NCBI GenBank assembly: GCA_028023455.1
Contig: JAQFVV010006273.1
Location: 1,674,001 to 1,738,000, forward strand
Source of the DNA: Epiperipatus broadwayi
Lineage: Eukaryota; Onychophora; Udeonychophora; Euonychophora; Peripatidae
Reading direction: 5' to 3'
Length of the DNA stretch: 64,000 nt
In this document: piece by piece, positions 1-14,649 of the stretch
Numbering within the stretch: the first letter of the stretch is position 1
How the letters are laid out: each line of letters starts with the position of its first letter
Made by a program: the position numbers and the translations under genes
The notes under the pieces: model-generated
The model's database searches: none
What the model saw: the letters and a program-made list of their open reading frames with translations, nothing else
Told to the model about the DNA's origin: nothing

Positions 1-3000
1 AAACGTAGTTCTTGCCTTGATAACTAAATAGAAGATTATTGTTATAACAATATTAGTTCGTTTTTATACTGGATTAATTTCAGCAAGCATATCACATAAT
101 CATGTGCACGCTCTCTATTGTTTAACATATACAATTTGTAATGAACCCCAAACATTTATTTCCTTTGTTTCAACTGATAAAAATGCAATGTTGACTTAAG
201 GCTTTGTCAAATGTCAAGTTTCATATTAACAAAAAAAAATACTATTAGTTAGAAACATTTTGTTTATGTGTGTGTATAAATAAACTAGAATTATTCATTT
301 TTAGAATTATTCTTTTAATACTAACTAGTCTATATATATATATAGCTGATACATGAAAAGCTTAAGATAGGTGTAAGTTATTTATATCTGTTGATTCGAT
401 ATAGGCACAGTTAAATTCACAAAGAAACACAAATTGTTTTAGGTGAGGCTCATATGGTACTCTCACAGTAGGAATGTTTCAGAATGTAATTTTATTTCAA
501 AGTATACCAATATTTCTGTCGCACAATTTGTTAGATTATAATTAATACTTATTGTAAATATTTATTGTATTAAATATTATCCTGTAAATAAATATTTTTG
601 CTATTTATTAAATACATTTCTGTTTTGTTGCCATTGTTATATTCATTATCCAGAAAATCTAATATAACAGTTTTCTTATTTTATAAAAGAGTACATTTCA
701 ATATCCACATAAAATGTATTTATCTATTTTATTTATCATTATGCCTGCATTATAATAGCATACATACTATATTGTTTCATCTTTATTTCAAGTGTACTTT
801 GTAATGCTATGGGTAGCATAAAATTATCCTTTCTACTTGCTACATTATTTTTCTTTTAGTACTTGGTACAGGTTCATATTTGAATATATTAAAATTAGAT
901 ATTGATATAAATTCAATATTTATATAAAAAGAAATATTTGAAATATTCAAATAGTATTTTATATACTAGCTATGTGTTATCTAAAATGTTGATATACCTG
1001 ATTCTTGCATTTTTGTTTGCCTAAGACATAAGATATCCTATGGTAGAATCAAAAGAAACACAATATTTAATGTATAATTTAAATAGTTATTGCATTTAAG
1101 AATTTAAGTATTTATCACAAAATCATTTTTCTTGTATCAACTACATGAGTGAACACTGAGATAGAGTATAGACCTAATATATAAATTTGAATTTTAAGAA
1201 GAAATTGAGATTAAATAAGATCCTGAAAATAAGATTTTAAATATAAGAAGAACCTGAGATATTTTAATAGTTGCATTTATGTGATATTTTTGTCTATATA
1301 AGAGTGCTTGTTCTCTATAGGGTGAAATCCTTACTCGTTATGGTACTGACTTGCCTGTGTGACCTCTGGGAAGATTACAATATATATTTATATTATGATA
1401 TAATTAGAATTTTTCAGAGATGCAATTTTGAATTGTAGTTTTTCAATTTATTGTCTGAATATAGAATAGTATATTTTGATGGATTTTTTTTTTGTTTGCT
1501 GATAACAGGCAAAGAAATCCTAGAATTGAAAGAAATATTTTTAAATTATTGATTCAAATTTGAAATTAACACAAGAAAGTGATGGCTAGAATAAACTTTA
1601 ATTTATATTATTGATGAATAAATGAAATTAAATTATTTTTGTATTTGTTTGAAAAATAATATCAAAATAAAATTATTAGAAAGACTAATTTTAAATTGTA
1701 TTTAAATGTTGAGAAAGTAATAAAATATTGAAATTTTTTTAAAAGTTTTAAGTTTCAAAATAATTTTCTGCTGAATATCATTTAAACAAGGACTTTAGCT
1801 AAGCCACTATAAATACAATGATATCTACTACAGAGAAGATTTGTAGTACAAATAACTAGTAAAATGAATACTTTTTTTCATTAAATTAAGATTAATATAA
1901 CAAATCCAAAAAGGTCAGACATGTTTATACTGCAAAATTTAATTTGCTTACCGTTTCTATTTATTTTTCTTTAAAAATATTCTAGATATATATATTGTAA
2001 TAATTTTAGCCAGGAGCCATAAGAAAGAGAATTTGTATGCTGATTAATGTTGACATAAAAAAAAAAAAAAAACCCCATCAAAACAAAATTATAATAAAAT
2101 AACAGAAATTTAAACTTTAAATAAGGAATATCTAAACCGATTAACATGTGCATAAGGCTTTTAAGAATATTTCATCTTTGACTATCAGACATTTTTTTAT
2201 GTTTTGTGAGCTTATTTGTATTTGGTTTTTCTCCAATTTGTTCAATTTTATTAGTTTTTTTTTTAAAAATGTTTTCATATGGGTTCAAATATTAAATTTA
2301 ATTGTGAGGAAAAATGTCAACAAAATTGATTGGTATTGAGATGGGGGAGGGGTGTCATTTTTAAAAAAGAAATCTATAAAACTTAAGATCTGAAAAGAGT
2401 ATGGTTAAATCAACTATGTACACTGATGTGAAAAAATGATGCTTAGAAGGTACACAAATAGTGAAAAGCATTTCTAGCTTGAGTTTATATTGTAATATTA
2501 TGGAACAAGTGGAAATTCTTTAGTTTTTATGGATTAATCAAAAGTAAATGCTAAGTGATACTACCTATCAGGTGATCATTTGTAAAAAGGTTAAGTAATT
2601 GTTTCAATAATTTTTTTAAATGTTTTCTAAACAGGAATGTTCTTGCAAAGGGGTTTATTGCTAGCAAAGTATGATTCTCTCGACTTAGGAAATTAACTGG
2701 ATTATATTGTGGTATAAACATGGTGAGGCTGCTATTGCCGATAGGTCTACTGTTGAATGTTATTTCACAAGAAAGACAATTTTTTATATTAATATACTGT
2801 ATGTAAATTTGTTTAACTTTTAATTTTATGCTTTTAAAAAATGAAATTTAGGTTTTATTCAACTCTAACTACATAGTGTGTACTGAAATTAGTTTTATAA
2901 ACATATTTACATTTACTTATTTTTACTTAAATAATTGTTTTTGGTGTAGGCTGTGGATTTGGAATGAGTTACTCCTAATTACATGTGTTTTAATGTTAAG

Positions 3001-4860
3001 TTATAATGAATGGATGATATAATGAATAACATTCTAGAATCACTTAATTTATTAGATTCTACTGTATAAGGCTTTTGTTTATTAAAAAGGAAATAAAAAA
3101 ATATATTAAATTTGTTAATTTTAGAAATAAAATTAGGTTATCTTTTGATAAAATTAGGTTATCTTTTGATTAATATTTATGTTGTTTGTTATTGTAGTGC
3201 AAGGAAGTTTGTGGTGAAAGATATCATAGACTGAATTTGCGATCAGAATCAGAAAGTATAGTTATGGATGGATATCAGAAATATTGTTCCTTTCTGACCA
3301 TTTGCACAAGTGTTTAGTTACCTCTGATGGTCTTTCCTAGGAAGATACTCTTGCAAACTTTAATTCATTACTATTGTCAAACCTGTGAAAACTAAAGTTG
3401 ATTTTTCAGGAAAAGTCTATCCTTTTTGCTATATAGATTGTTGTTTTATATTTATTAATTTTAATGGGAATAGATAAAGCCACTAGTAATTACTAATAAT
3501 ATCCAAACCTATGACACTTATAGTTGATATTTTAGGAAAATTTTCTAAAAAGTGTATTGGCAACATACTGAATCATCACTAATTCTGTCAATTCCAGTGC
3601 TTGAATTTCACATGATTTTCTGAGCAATAAATTATTTGATTATTTTCTTGTATAAACAAATGTAAAAGATAATTAATAAATACATTTAAATAATTAAACA
3701 GTAAGTTATTTAAGAGGTCAAACAATGTGTGAGTGCCAAAGTAGCAAGGACACGTATTTTTCACATCACTAAACTGCATTTTTTTTCTTTTTTAGATCTC
3801 TTGTGTCAAAATATTCTTATTATTGGATTATGATATTCAAGGTATCAAATCAATGAACTCTTAAAATTATAGCAAATGAAAGCACTAACTATAAGTCTCC
3901 ATGCAAAAAAAAAAAAAACCTCATATGTCCACAGATATTAGCATTATATCAGTAATCAAAATCAAATTTACATACTTATTCTTTATTACATTAGCATGAT
4001 TAATAAGAATAATATTTTTGATGGTGTCTTTTTAGAAATTTCTGGTGAATTACTGACATACTATTACTTCTTTTATATATATATTTCATTGAATTTTCTT
4101 ATTTAAATTGCTTGATCTGTCTGAAATATCATTGTCAATGTTCCTCTTAGTCATAATCACACTGACAGATTTCATCATAGGCAACATTAAGACTGATAAT
4201 AAAAATAGTACAATTGTTTTTAAATCTGTTCCTCAACCACACAGGATGTTTGTGATAGTTTATTATATTTTGCTTATTTATTTATTTATCTAAATAATTG
4301 TTTCCAAAAAAAAATGTATAAATAATTTATTCCGGAAATATATTTTTAAACATAAATAAGAAAAAAAAATTACTTATTTTATTAAGAATAAATTCTAGCA
4401 AGTTTTTAAAAATATGTTTGCAATAGATGAAAACTGTTGTTGATATAAATAAAGATTAAATTGTGATTGTAAAATGAAATTGTTATAAATAAAAATTTAT
4501 AATCAATATAGTTTCATTCAAAATTAATTTTACTATTTGAGATATAATAGAAGAAAAAAAAATTTTGACCTGAAATTAAATAAATGTTAGCATTCAACAA
4601 AGGCATCAGTCTGAAAAATAGACAATAATAACTTCTTCAGGTAAAAAGAAACAATTTTAAGATTTATTATTCAGAAGGTCATGTGATGTTCAAGAACTCG
4701 AGTAGCAGATTGAACACCAGTTCCATTCAATTAATCAGTTTTATTTCTTATTTTATTTTGTTGAGAATTGGTCCAAGAGATTTTCCGTCTGCATTTTATG
4801 TCTCAACCCCAAAGAGAAAGTAGGTTATACAAATCATAGAAAATTCTAACAGATCTTTGA
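1..4860. other. Downstream flank, no gene recognised
   Basis: This sequence lies past the probable end of the transporter transcript. It is very A/T-rich with short homopolymers and TA runs. The open frames here are short, rich in F, L, I and Y, and match nothing I recognise. A 22-bp unit (AATTAGGTTATCTTTTGATA) is present twice in tandem near 3131-3175. I see no exon, RNA gene or transposon end. Confidence 0.6.
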
Positions 4861-4879
4861 AACAAAAAAATACAATAAC

Positions 4880-4885
4880 TTTATT
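4880..4885 (-). promoter_or_regulatory. Candidate poly(A) signal of the ABCC transporter
   Basis: The minus strand reads AATAAA about 45 nt after the stop codon of the last exon, in an A/T-rich context. It is the first canonical hexamer downstream and would give a very short 3' UTR. AT-rich DNA makes chance hexamers common, so a later signal could be used instead. Confidence 0.45.
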
Positions 4886-4930
4886 ATATTTTACAATAAA
4901 AGTATTTACATATTAAAATCAAAACAAATG

Positions 4931-5149
4931 TTATAAATGATAAACAATGTCTGATGCATTAGAAACTAAAGAAATTGATCTTTCATCTAAAAAGTGGGGT
5001 ACTTTGATCGTGGATGACACTTTCTTTTTTGTCATACTCGGTGGTGGTGGTGATCTGCTTTTCTCAACATGACTAGAACCAGTTAACATAGCTCTGAAGA
5101 TTGAAGTCTCAGATTGTTGCAACATTTCTGGTGTGTCAAATTCTACAAT
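4931..5149 (-). CDS. ABCC5-like: ABCC transporter last exon: C-terminus with extended tail
   Basis: The acceptor is TTATTGTATAG; the coding part is 219 nt, starts in phase 0 and ends at a stop at 4931. IVEFDTPEMLQQSE and IFRAMLTG match the conserved end of ABCC ATP-binding domain 2. After that comes a tail of about 45 residues not shared with the short C-terminus of vertebrate ABCC5. It has a proline run (SRSPPPPS), a basic cluster (TKKK) and the end DIVYHL. The last three residues (Y-H-L) fit the hydrophobic-X-hydrophobic pattern of class II PDZ ligands. Some ABCC proteins are anchored through PDZ partners, so this is possible but only inferred. Confidence 0.85.
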   Translation of the reverse strand: MVEFDTPEMLQQSETSIFRAMLTGSSHVEKSRSPPPPSMTKKKVSSTIKVPHFLDERSISLVSNASDIVYHL

Positions 5150-7189
5150 CTATACAATAAATAACAATATTAATGTTCTTAATAATGCTAATAAGTATTA
5201 ATTTTGAGAAAATTCTAAAGCTACTGGTAATAATCAAACATTCAGTTATAATCATCTATAGAAATTTATTGTTGATTTTATTTGGGACCTATTCTGTTTC
5301 ACTTTATATAGTTATAATGTATATTTTACCATGAAGTTTGTATTTATTGATCACATTGTTGTGTTTAACTTTCTTGTTACATATCTTGATTAAACAGATG
5401 CTATGAAGTAGATTAAAAGAAGAATCACAACGTATGATGTATGAACTAAGATACTGTTATTCTTGAAAAATACTGGTAATTTTTCTATTTTTTTTGAACA
5501 GCTAAATTCTGCATTAGCAGTTATATTGAATTTTATCACTTCATTCTAGAACTATCTAATCAATGAAAATTGTCATACTGCCATCAAATCATCAAAAATA
5601 TAGGAAATATATTACTGATGCATAAGTATTAAGAATGGAAAAAGTGGATAAATATTGGTCAGGAAAAAAAAAGGAGAAATATAGCAAAGAAATATGAATA
5701 AAAAATAATATGGACTTGTATAAGAAAAAATATATAAAATATCAAAGAATATATAATATCTTAGTGGGAACTTATTGTTATTTGATAGAAGTATATGAAC
5801 TTTGGATTCCAAACAAAGGAAACAAAAATGGGATAAGAATTTAGATTGCTATTATGATTTATGCAGAGATGGAAAAGAAAATATTGAATATTTATCTTGG
5901 AGTGTAATATATCTTTGTTAAAGAGATTCAGAAACAAAAATATAAAGATTGTCTTTTTTTTTTTGGTAGTTTTTGTGATAAAAATGAAGAATGTGAGGTC
6001 AGTCTAATGCAATTAATCAAAGAGCTTGTATTAAAATGGGCTAAAAAAAAATCAAAAGCAATGTATTAGTACTAAAAGAATAATTTTCTTGCAGTGGTAT
6101 ATTAAGGAGTAGCACTAGTTAAGATTTGTGGTATATATATATTTTTAAAACAATAGAAAAGTTTAATTAATTGTCATCACTAACTCCTGACTTCATCTTT
6201 AAGGACCATTGGATTATATGTATGTATCCAGAAACGTTTTTACTCCTTTTATTTTGTTCAAGAACTAGAAAGTCTGAATACTTTACTATTTAAACATTCA
6301 GACCTGTAAAGCTACATAAGTCTTAACACTAAATTAGCAAATATGTACTTTTGATGACCTTAATTATATGCTAGCTATAGGCACTTTTCATTTTTTTGGT
6401 AAAAGCATAGTAAATGCAAAACAAAGCAAATTAGTTGGCTTTGGATTCAAATCTTATGATATTAAAACGTTCAAGTTATGAATTATATATATATGGCTTC
6501 TAGATAGATATGTATAATCCAATGCTTTTTCTTGACTAAGGTCAATGGACAGACAAAATTTTCTTTCATATTGTCATCTAATGTCAATTGATTTTTCACG
6601 ATTGTACACGTCATTGAAGAGTAGAGCAATAAACTATTTTGTCAATGAAGGTGTTAAATTTAAGCTAGAATGACTGTTTGGTATAGCAGTTTATCAGAGT
6701 GACATATATATTTACTGAACCAGCAGCAATTCTCTATAAATATATATTTTAGGATGGTAAAACTTTCAAATTATTATATTGAATAATATGAAAAATGGGA
6801 GTTACTAGTGGATGTATTCAAACTATTAGTCCAAAAACAGACTGATATTTGGTTGGGACTAGGGTTGGATATCCATTGATTAATGGCACTTAAATATGAT
6901 GTTAGAGTAAAGTGATAGAGTGGATTAGAGTAAAATAATAGAATGGATTACTGCTATTAATGTAGTCGGTGAATGTAAGAGTTATATGATGTTTTTTTCC
7001 TGAGTAATTGTTAAGTTCTGGATTTTAAATTATGACAACGAAAAAATTACAATATTGATTTCAGAAAAACCCTCATTGTCAACTGCATGAAGTCTTTAAA
7101 GATCTGCAACTTTTTTGTTGTCATAGGTGATCATCTTGTGTGTATATATATATATGTGTGTGTATGTAAATTTTTCTTGTAAAACTCAC
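5150..7189 (-). other. Last intron of the transporter gene
   Basis: The intron is about 2.0 kb, A/T-rich, with a (TA)n run near 7147. No coding similarity, inverted repeat or transposon terminus was seen. Confidence 0.7.
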
Positions 7190-7354
7190 CTGTCCAGCAT
7201 CCATCACCAAGATTTTGTCACAAAATAAAACTGTATTAAGACGATGAGCAATAATTAATAAAGTATAATCAGAAAATCGTTCTCGAATAGTTCTTTGAAT
7301 GACAGCATCAGTCTCTGTATCAACAGATGCAGTAGCTTCATCCATCACAAGAAT
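7190..7354 (-). CDS. ABCC5-like: ABCC transporter exon: Walker B, D-loop and H-loop
   Basis: The 165-nt exon (55 codons, phase 0) runs from acceptor TTTTTTAAG to donor [16 protein letters not shown] is Walker B followed directly by the catalytic glutamate expected in domain 2. SVDTETD is the D-loop. [12 protein letters not shown] holds the switch (H-loop) histidine. It ends [10 protein letters not shown], from which the last exon continues with IVEFDTP. An open frame runs past both exon ends, but the residues beyond the splice sites do not resemble the family, which fixes the boundaries. All catalytic residues are present. Confidence 0.94.
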
Positions 7355-8045
7355 CTTAAAAAAAAAGTATATTTTTAATTTATGAAAGTATGTATACATG
7401 TGTGTATATATATATATATAGTGTGGAAAGGGAGCAGAAAGGGTTTTTTTTCTTGTGTAATCTTTGACAAAAATTGATATCAGATATTTGTCAAGATTAA
7501 TTTCTCACGTTTTTACATAATTTTTGTATCATTTTTTTAAAATCATTTTCATCGTCTTTATAATTATGTTATTCTTATAAAAAATAATTGCAATTTTTAT
7601 ATGGTATTTTTAATTTTTTAAAATAATATTAGCAATATTTTGATTTAATTCTTTCTTATCTAATACATAGTACCGTTTTTATTGTATTCCATATTTCAAC
7701 ATCATCTCTATTTTTTCTGTTTTTTATAAGCTCAAATTTTGATAGTAACTTTTTAACTAAAGATCACTTTAATTATCACAATCACTGAAACTATTTTATT
7801 TAAGTGCACATAATTTTCATGACTCTTTATGTATCATTTCATGAAAACTAAAATGTCCTGTGTACTTTAAATGAAAGATAGTTTGACTGATTTGAACTAA
7901 AAATTTCTGGATGGAAATTCAATCTATCATGTTTAGTGTTTGAATGTCATCTTCGGAGCAACTACTATTTGGTTGTACATATATAAAATGTTTAAGATTC
8001 CTGCTAAATATCTGTACCAATTAAATCTTTCAGATTATTTTGTAT

Positions 8046-8120
8046 AGTTTAATGCAGTGGTAGAGGGATGGGCTTTGGAGCATAAGATCACTGGATCTCA
8101 CCCGGCTATATCATTTCTAG
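8046..8120 (+). repeat. Possible tRNA-derived SINE head
   Basis: The stretch reads like a decayed tRNA on the plus strand. GCAGTGGTAGAG resembles a D-arm and box A. GGATCTCACCC, about 38 nt further on, resembles a T-arm and box B of RNA polymerase III promoters. It is more G/C-rich than its surroundings. No clear acceptor stem or tail is visible, so it could be the promoter part of an old SINE or a coincidence. Confidence 0.35.
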
Positions 8121-8499
8121 AAGTCAAACTTTTTAGGAATTCCTGAGTAATAAAGCCATTTGATTTTTTTTTTATCACTTTCAGATTTGTAATGCATTTC
8201 TTCAATATTTGTTATAACAAGATTTGACTGGTCCAAATATTTGTTGTATTAATACTTTTCTTATAATGTTATGTCTCTTCCATTGTTTGTTATAATGTGG
8301 GCATTAATTACCTTCACATAAGAAATGAATACTGAAGCATTCATAAGTTAAATAATATATAGATATTTGACCAATTGCTAATAAAATAAGAGATTGGTTA
8401 TATATATATTACGAACAGTTTAATGGTTATTAAAAATTGACAATCTGAAATATATATTGTAACAAAGGGCAGCTCTATCAGATTGATTATCTGATTTTG

Positions 8500-10950
8500 T
8501 TAAAAAAAAAAATCAAATAGTAGATAAGAATTATGCACACATTTGTATTAAGTTTCATGCTAACACTTTATATTGATCAAATAACATTTAATTACCAATA
8601 GCCAATAATTATTCCCTTTAATTTCACAACCAATAGATTACTACCTTTGGCTACCTAACAGTATAGATTTTTTTTTTATATGAATAAGTAGAGAATTGCA
8701 TTTATAACTTTGGATTAATTATATGATAAATATCCAATTATTTCTTATGGCTATCAAAAAAAATATCAATATTATCTTTTCTTATTTAATAGTTTTGTAA
8801 AATTAATTATTCTAAGAAATTTATCAAGCATTTATTTTTTTTCTTCCATAAAATACAACAAAAGATCAAGCTTTAAATCTTGCAAACATAATTAACTGAA
8901 AAATTAAAGATTATGATTGGTTAATACCAGGAGTCTTTTAGAAAGAAAGTTATATTTCTGCTTTTTGATGAAAAAGCTGACAAAAAAATTTGCTATAAAT
9001 TTTAAATACTTTAGAGATCGGCTTTAACCTATATCATATGTGCCTTGAATGTTTATAATAGTCAAACAATATCTTTATTTGCTGATAGAGGGACCTCTCA
9101 AACCTCAATACAAGATAGCAACTTTTATAAAGATAAGAGCAGCATCTTATATTTAACCTAACTTTTCACTTATATATGCCAATCTGAAGCATCTTGATTT
9201 GGGAGAATGAAGCTGTTATTCTCTTCACTGTTTAAGTTCACTATTTCCTTTACAAATTAATCTTTGTGAAATCTTGCGATATACGAGTTAATATTATGAG
9301 CTTTATACTGGAAATAGATAAATTACTGTAAAGTTGTAATTATTTATTAAGTGCACAGAAAGTATATTTAAATACTTTAGATATAAGCTTTAACCTATAT
9401 CATATGCACCTTGAATGTTTATAATAATCAAACAATATCTTTATTTGCCAATAGAGGGATCTCTCAAACCTCGACACAAGATAGCAACTTTTATAAAGAT
9501 AAGAGTGGCCATCTTATCCTTAACCTAACTTTCCACTTATATAGGCCAATCTGAATCATCTTGATTTGGGAGCATGAAGCTGTTATTCTCTTCACTGTTT
9601 AAGTCCACTATTTCCTTTACTAATTAACCTTCACGAAATCTTGCAATTTGCAATGAGTTAATATTACCATCTTTATACTGGAAATATATAAACTACTGTA
9701 AAGTTGTAATTATTTATTAAGTGCACAGGAAGTATATGTAAATACTTTAGAGACAGACTTTAACCTGTATCTTATGCACCTTGAATTTAAAAACCATTGT
9801 TTCTTTTTGAATTTTGATAAGGTATACTATTTTACTTGTAATACTAGTTAACAGTGAAAAATACATTGCTAATTTAGAAAAGGAGCCAAAAAGAAATTCT
9901 AACCTTCATGGAAAAAGAAATCTACCATTATTATTTCTGTTTTGTTATATGTGGAATAAATATCTCTCATACAATCAAATTTGCCAAAAGGAAAGTTATA
10001 CAAACAGCTAATAAGTTCACAATTGGACAATAACTTCACTATAATTCTTTTTAAGGAAAAGAAGATTGCCAATAAAATTTATTTGTTGGATTTATTTTAA
10101 AAGGAAAGTTTGTCAGTTTCTTATGTTTGAAATAAAATGTTCAAACTCATATACCAGTTTTTATTAATATAAAGTGACATATTTCAAGAAAATGTTACAT
10201 TGGAGTTTACTGAATATACATAAAAATAATAACCATATAAAGGAGTTTCCAATAGAATATTTAAAACAAAATACTTCAGCTTAAAAATTACAAAAATAAA
10301 AGATGTGAAAATGTTTTATTTTAATTAGATTTTTTCCAGTGATAGTTGCTTATATTCAAAATCTTTCAGTCCAATGAACACTTTCAAAAAGATTTTAGTT
10401 AATTAAATTTGTATCCCAAAAACTTATTATTTTTAAGCAATAAGGGAAATTTAACACATTTCATATCTTTTTTTTTTTTATAAAATAATTTTGTAATCTA
10501 ATATATAATTGTATTTATATTTCTTCATTTTAGAGAATGTCAATGCAGAACACTGGTGGAGAATTTTATTGACATTTTTTTAATTATTTTGTATTTTCTT
10601 TATAAAAGAAGATTAAGTGCAATGTTGGAATATATGAGCATGCACATGAGATTCTCACATTAACTTATTCTCTTTAGACTAATAATTTATGTGTGCGTGC
10701 AAGCCATGAGGAAAGGAATAAAATAATTTTTATTGGTATTAATTTCTATTACTTGAAATTTAAGTAACATTGTCATGTTAGTTGCATTTCAGGAAATTAG
10801 TTTAGGAATGATTTTCATCATATATATATATATATTGTTTATTACTTTTCTTAATTGAATTAATTGTTCATCAAAATGTTTTATATTCGAAAATAAATTA
10901 TGTACAGTATCTTTTTATTGTGTGCTTGTACAAAAACATTTTCTAAATTT
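8500..10950. repeat. Diverged segmental duplication, copy 1
   Basis: Many short blocks recur in the same order at 17.75-19.4 kb. Examples are AATAATTATTCCC-TTTAATTTC-CAACC near 8605, AGAAAAGGAGCC near 9875, TTTTTAAGGAAAAGAA near 10046, the TTGTTGGATTTATTTTAAAAG stretch near 10082, and AGACTAATAATTTATGTG near 10676. The two copies are in different introns of the same gene, have many indels, and contain no exon that I can see. Copy 1 carries an extra tandem repeat that copy 2 lacks. Confidence 0.6.
9003..9790. repeat. Tandem repeat, about 2.1 copies of a ~368-bp unit
   Basis: The unit begins TAAATACTTTAGA at 9003, 9369 and 9739, so the periods are 366 and 370 bp. The first two copies are complete and differ by scattered substitutions. 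The third stops after about 50 bp. No open frame or pol III box is evident. The duplication lies inside the larger diverged segmental copy and has no counterpart in the other copy. Confidence 0.85.
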
Positions 10951-10959
10951 TATGGGATC

Positions 10960-12277
<1,318 letters not shown>

Positions 12278-13465
12278 CTAAAATGAAATATCTTTTATAT
12301 ATGCATATATACATAAAGGTATATAAACTTACTATTTTTTTCTAAAATTATATTAAGAAAATTTTAATCTAAGAATGAATAAAATCAAATCTAGTCACTG
12401 ATATATCTATGCATTAAAGATATATCGTTATATTTGTTTTTAAAATCACTTTTTTTTTATTAATAATAATTTCATAACAAACAAAGTTTTTTGGCCTTCT
12501 TATATTCTGATATTAATATAGAGATTATGTTAAAAGTTTTTGCAAATTTAGTATTTTAAAATTAATTTATTCACAATATTTTGTTGTACGATTCAGCTTT
12601 TTTTTTTTTTTTAATAATTAATTTTTAAAAAATCTTTTTTAAATTTATATTTAATCTCATTTATTTGGTTATTAAAATGTTGTTAAACTCTTTATTTACC
12701 TCAGTGATTTCTTTTTTATTTTAAAATTTATTTTAAATCAATCTAAAATCATATTCTATTCCTCAATTTCAATTATTTTGTTACAAATATTGAATTTTAT
12801 TTTACTATTTTTCGTATTCAAAATTATTTCCAACAAATTCTTATTGTATTTACCAGTATACTGTTTTTAATTTTGGCATATCAGATTTATATTCTATTTG
12901 TTAGAAAAATTTTTGAAGCAATATTATATGTTCATGCACGGTTACTGAATCATTTAAAAAAAACTAAAGCATAAACTTTTAAAATTATTAATACATAAAA
13001 TAAATTAAAGGACCATTGTATGACTAAATCCATTAATGTAAAACCGCTTTTAAAAATATTACATTGTATGTATTTGTAAAACAAGCATACAACGGTTTAT
13101 AAATGCAAATGTTATTCTTCAGTAAAGAAACTGATAAAAATGAGTCTGGTGGTGTGGATATATTACCATGTTGTGTCTATTGATTGATATTCATTAGTTT
13201 ATAATAGATGGATTTCTAGTAGAGTAAATAGATTTAATTATTTTTCCTAATGCAAATGTTAAAAGTAAAAAAAGAAAGTATTTTGATCCTTTGTTTGGTA
13301 TATACCATCCTTTTTAAAAAATGAAAAGTAGTTGCAGATAACATAAAACTAAAATCACTGAATCAATTAATTACAATCTAAGCGAGATCAAAACCTAAAG
13401 TGTTTTTAAACTTGGACTATTAGCTTGGATAGTATAAAAGTAAACGTTTGTTTTTTTTCTTATGT
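12278..13465 (-). other. Intron sequence, nothing recognised
   Basis: Very A/T-rich sequence with long T and A runs. No coding similarity or transposon terminus was found. Confidence 0.6.
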
Positions 13466-13470
13466 GTTAA

Positions 13471-13542
13471 GCGTTGGCTAGGAAGTGAACTCCGGAACAA
13501 CTGCTTATAAGACAGCTGTGCTTACCACTTGGCCACCAATGC
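13471..13542 (-). tRNA. tRNA-like sequence, anticodon UAU (probable pseudogene or SINE relic)
   Basis: The minus strand reads as a 72-nt tRNA-sized unit. The acceptor arms GCATTGG and CCAACGC pair except at one position. TGGCCAAGTGG resembles box A. The anticodon arm GCTGT-CTTATAA-GCAGT has a seven-base loop that places UAU at positions 34-36. GAGTTCACTTCC resembles box B. The D and T stems carry several mismatches, so it is probably not functional. The pairing extends outward by five bases (GTTAA/TTAAC), which fits a small hairpin element as well. Eukaryotic tRNA-Ile(UAU) genes usually have an intron, and none is seen here. Confidence 0.45.
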
Positions 13543-14649
13543 TTAACTAAAAGAAGTAAAAGTTAAGCATCTTTTAAATGTGAGAATGCAAATTTTGTTC
13601 TTAATCTGAAATTGGCCATTAGGAAGCAGATATGATAAGAAAATGCAGTGAAATTTTTATCTATTGCCAAAAAAAAAATGTAATAGGAAATCATATGACC
13701 CAATTCTCAGAGAGGCGCTAGGCTGAGGAGTACCAAAGCATGAAACCATGGTCCAGAGGTTTGGGGGGGAGGGGGATTCTTGCCAGAGATATTTTTAATG
13801 CTTTCTCTGGCTAAGCATTTATCACAAAGCTTGTTGAGCAATTAGCAATGCTTATTGTTTGTAATAGGAATTGTTTTACTACCAGATTTTGATATGAAAA
13901 ATGATCAATTTTATTTTTTTTATGATTATATAATAAGGGAAGATAGTAACCTATCTAAATCAAACTTTGAAAAAAAAAATTAAAGTATATAATTACTATG
14001 TTTCCTTTTGTCAATGCATGTGTAACTAAACATGTGTTTGTAAATATTTATTTATAGATAACTTAAAAATTAAAATCACAATTATTAATAATTTTGGAAC
14101 TACTTACTTATTTTAAAATATTTACACTATTACTGAATACCTTATTAGGTAAACCATTTTTTATTTTCTTTTTATATTATTGCCACTTCAATTATTCTGT
14201 TGATACTGTTTATGTTATCTTAAGCATTTCTGTTGCCATTTAGGGTTAGGTTTAGAGTTAAGGTTACCAAAAAAAAAAATTTCTATCCTGCTTGGCAACC
14301 TTCTTTTCTTGTGAAAACTCTTTTGAAAAGGATAAATCTACTTCCAGCAAAATCTCTGATTTATTCAATGCATTTTTTTCTCAGAAAAATACTTTTCATT
14401 AATTAAACTTAAGTTCGCCAATTCTTGTGTTATGCCAATACTTTTTTTTAGTGAAGTAGTATCATTTATCATTAAATTAGCACTAACATTTGGTTCTTCT
14501 AATGATTTTGGATAGTGAACTCCAAACGATTTCTACATTCTTTTCACTCTTCTACCATTTGAAGTTTGCACTTTTCTTAACTCTGGAAACCATTTTCTCT
14601 TTAACATGTTGCATATCCAACATAGCATTGGTTAAAGCTTCAAAGTTTC

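Noticed and set aside
598-804. 68-codon plus-strand frame near the left end and similar low-complexity frames in 1-4860
   Set aside because: Rich in F, L, I and Y as expected by chance in A/T-rich DNA, with no motif, no splice logic and no conserved feature.
7121-7399. Full 92-codon frame around the Walker B exon as a separate small protein
   Set aside because: The parts outside 7190-7354 are intron sequence. Splice sites and the family alignment fix the exon.
14240-14275. Short GGGTTAGGTTTAGAGTTAAGG stretch as a telomere repeat
   Set aside because: Only about two imperfect units; indistinguishable from chance.
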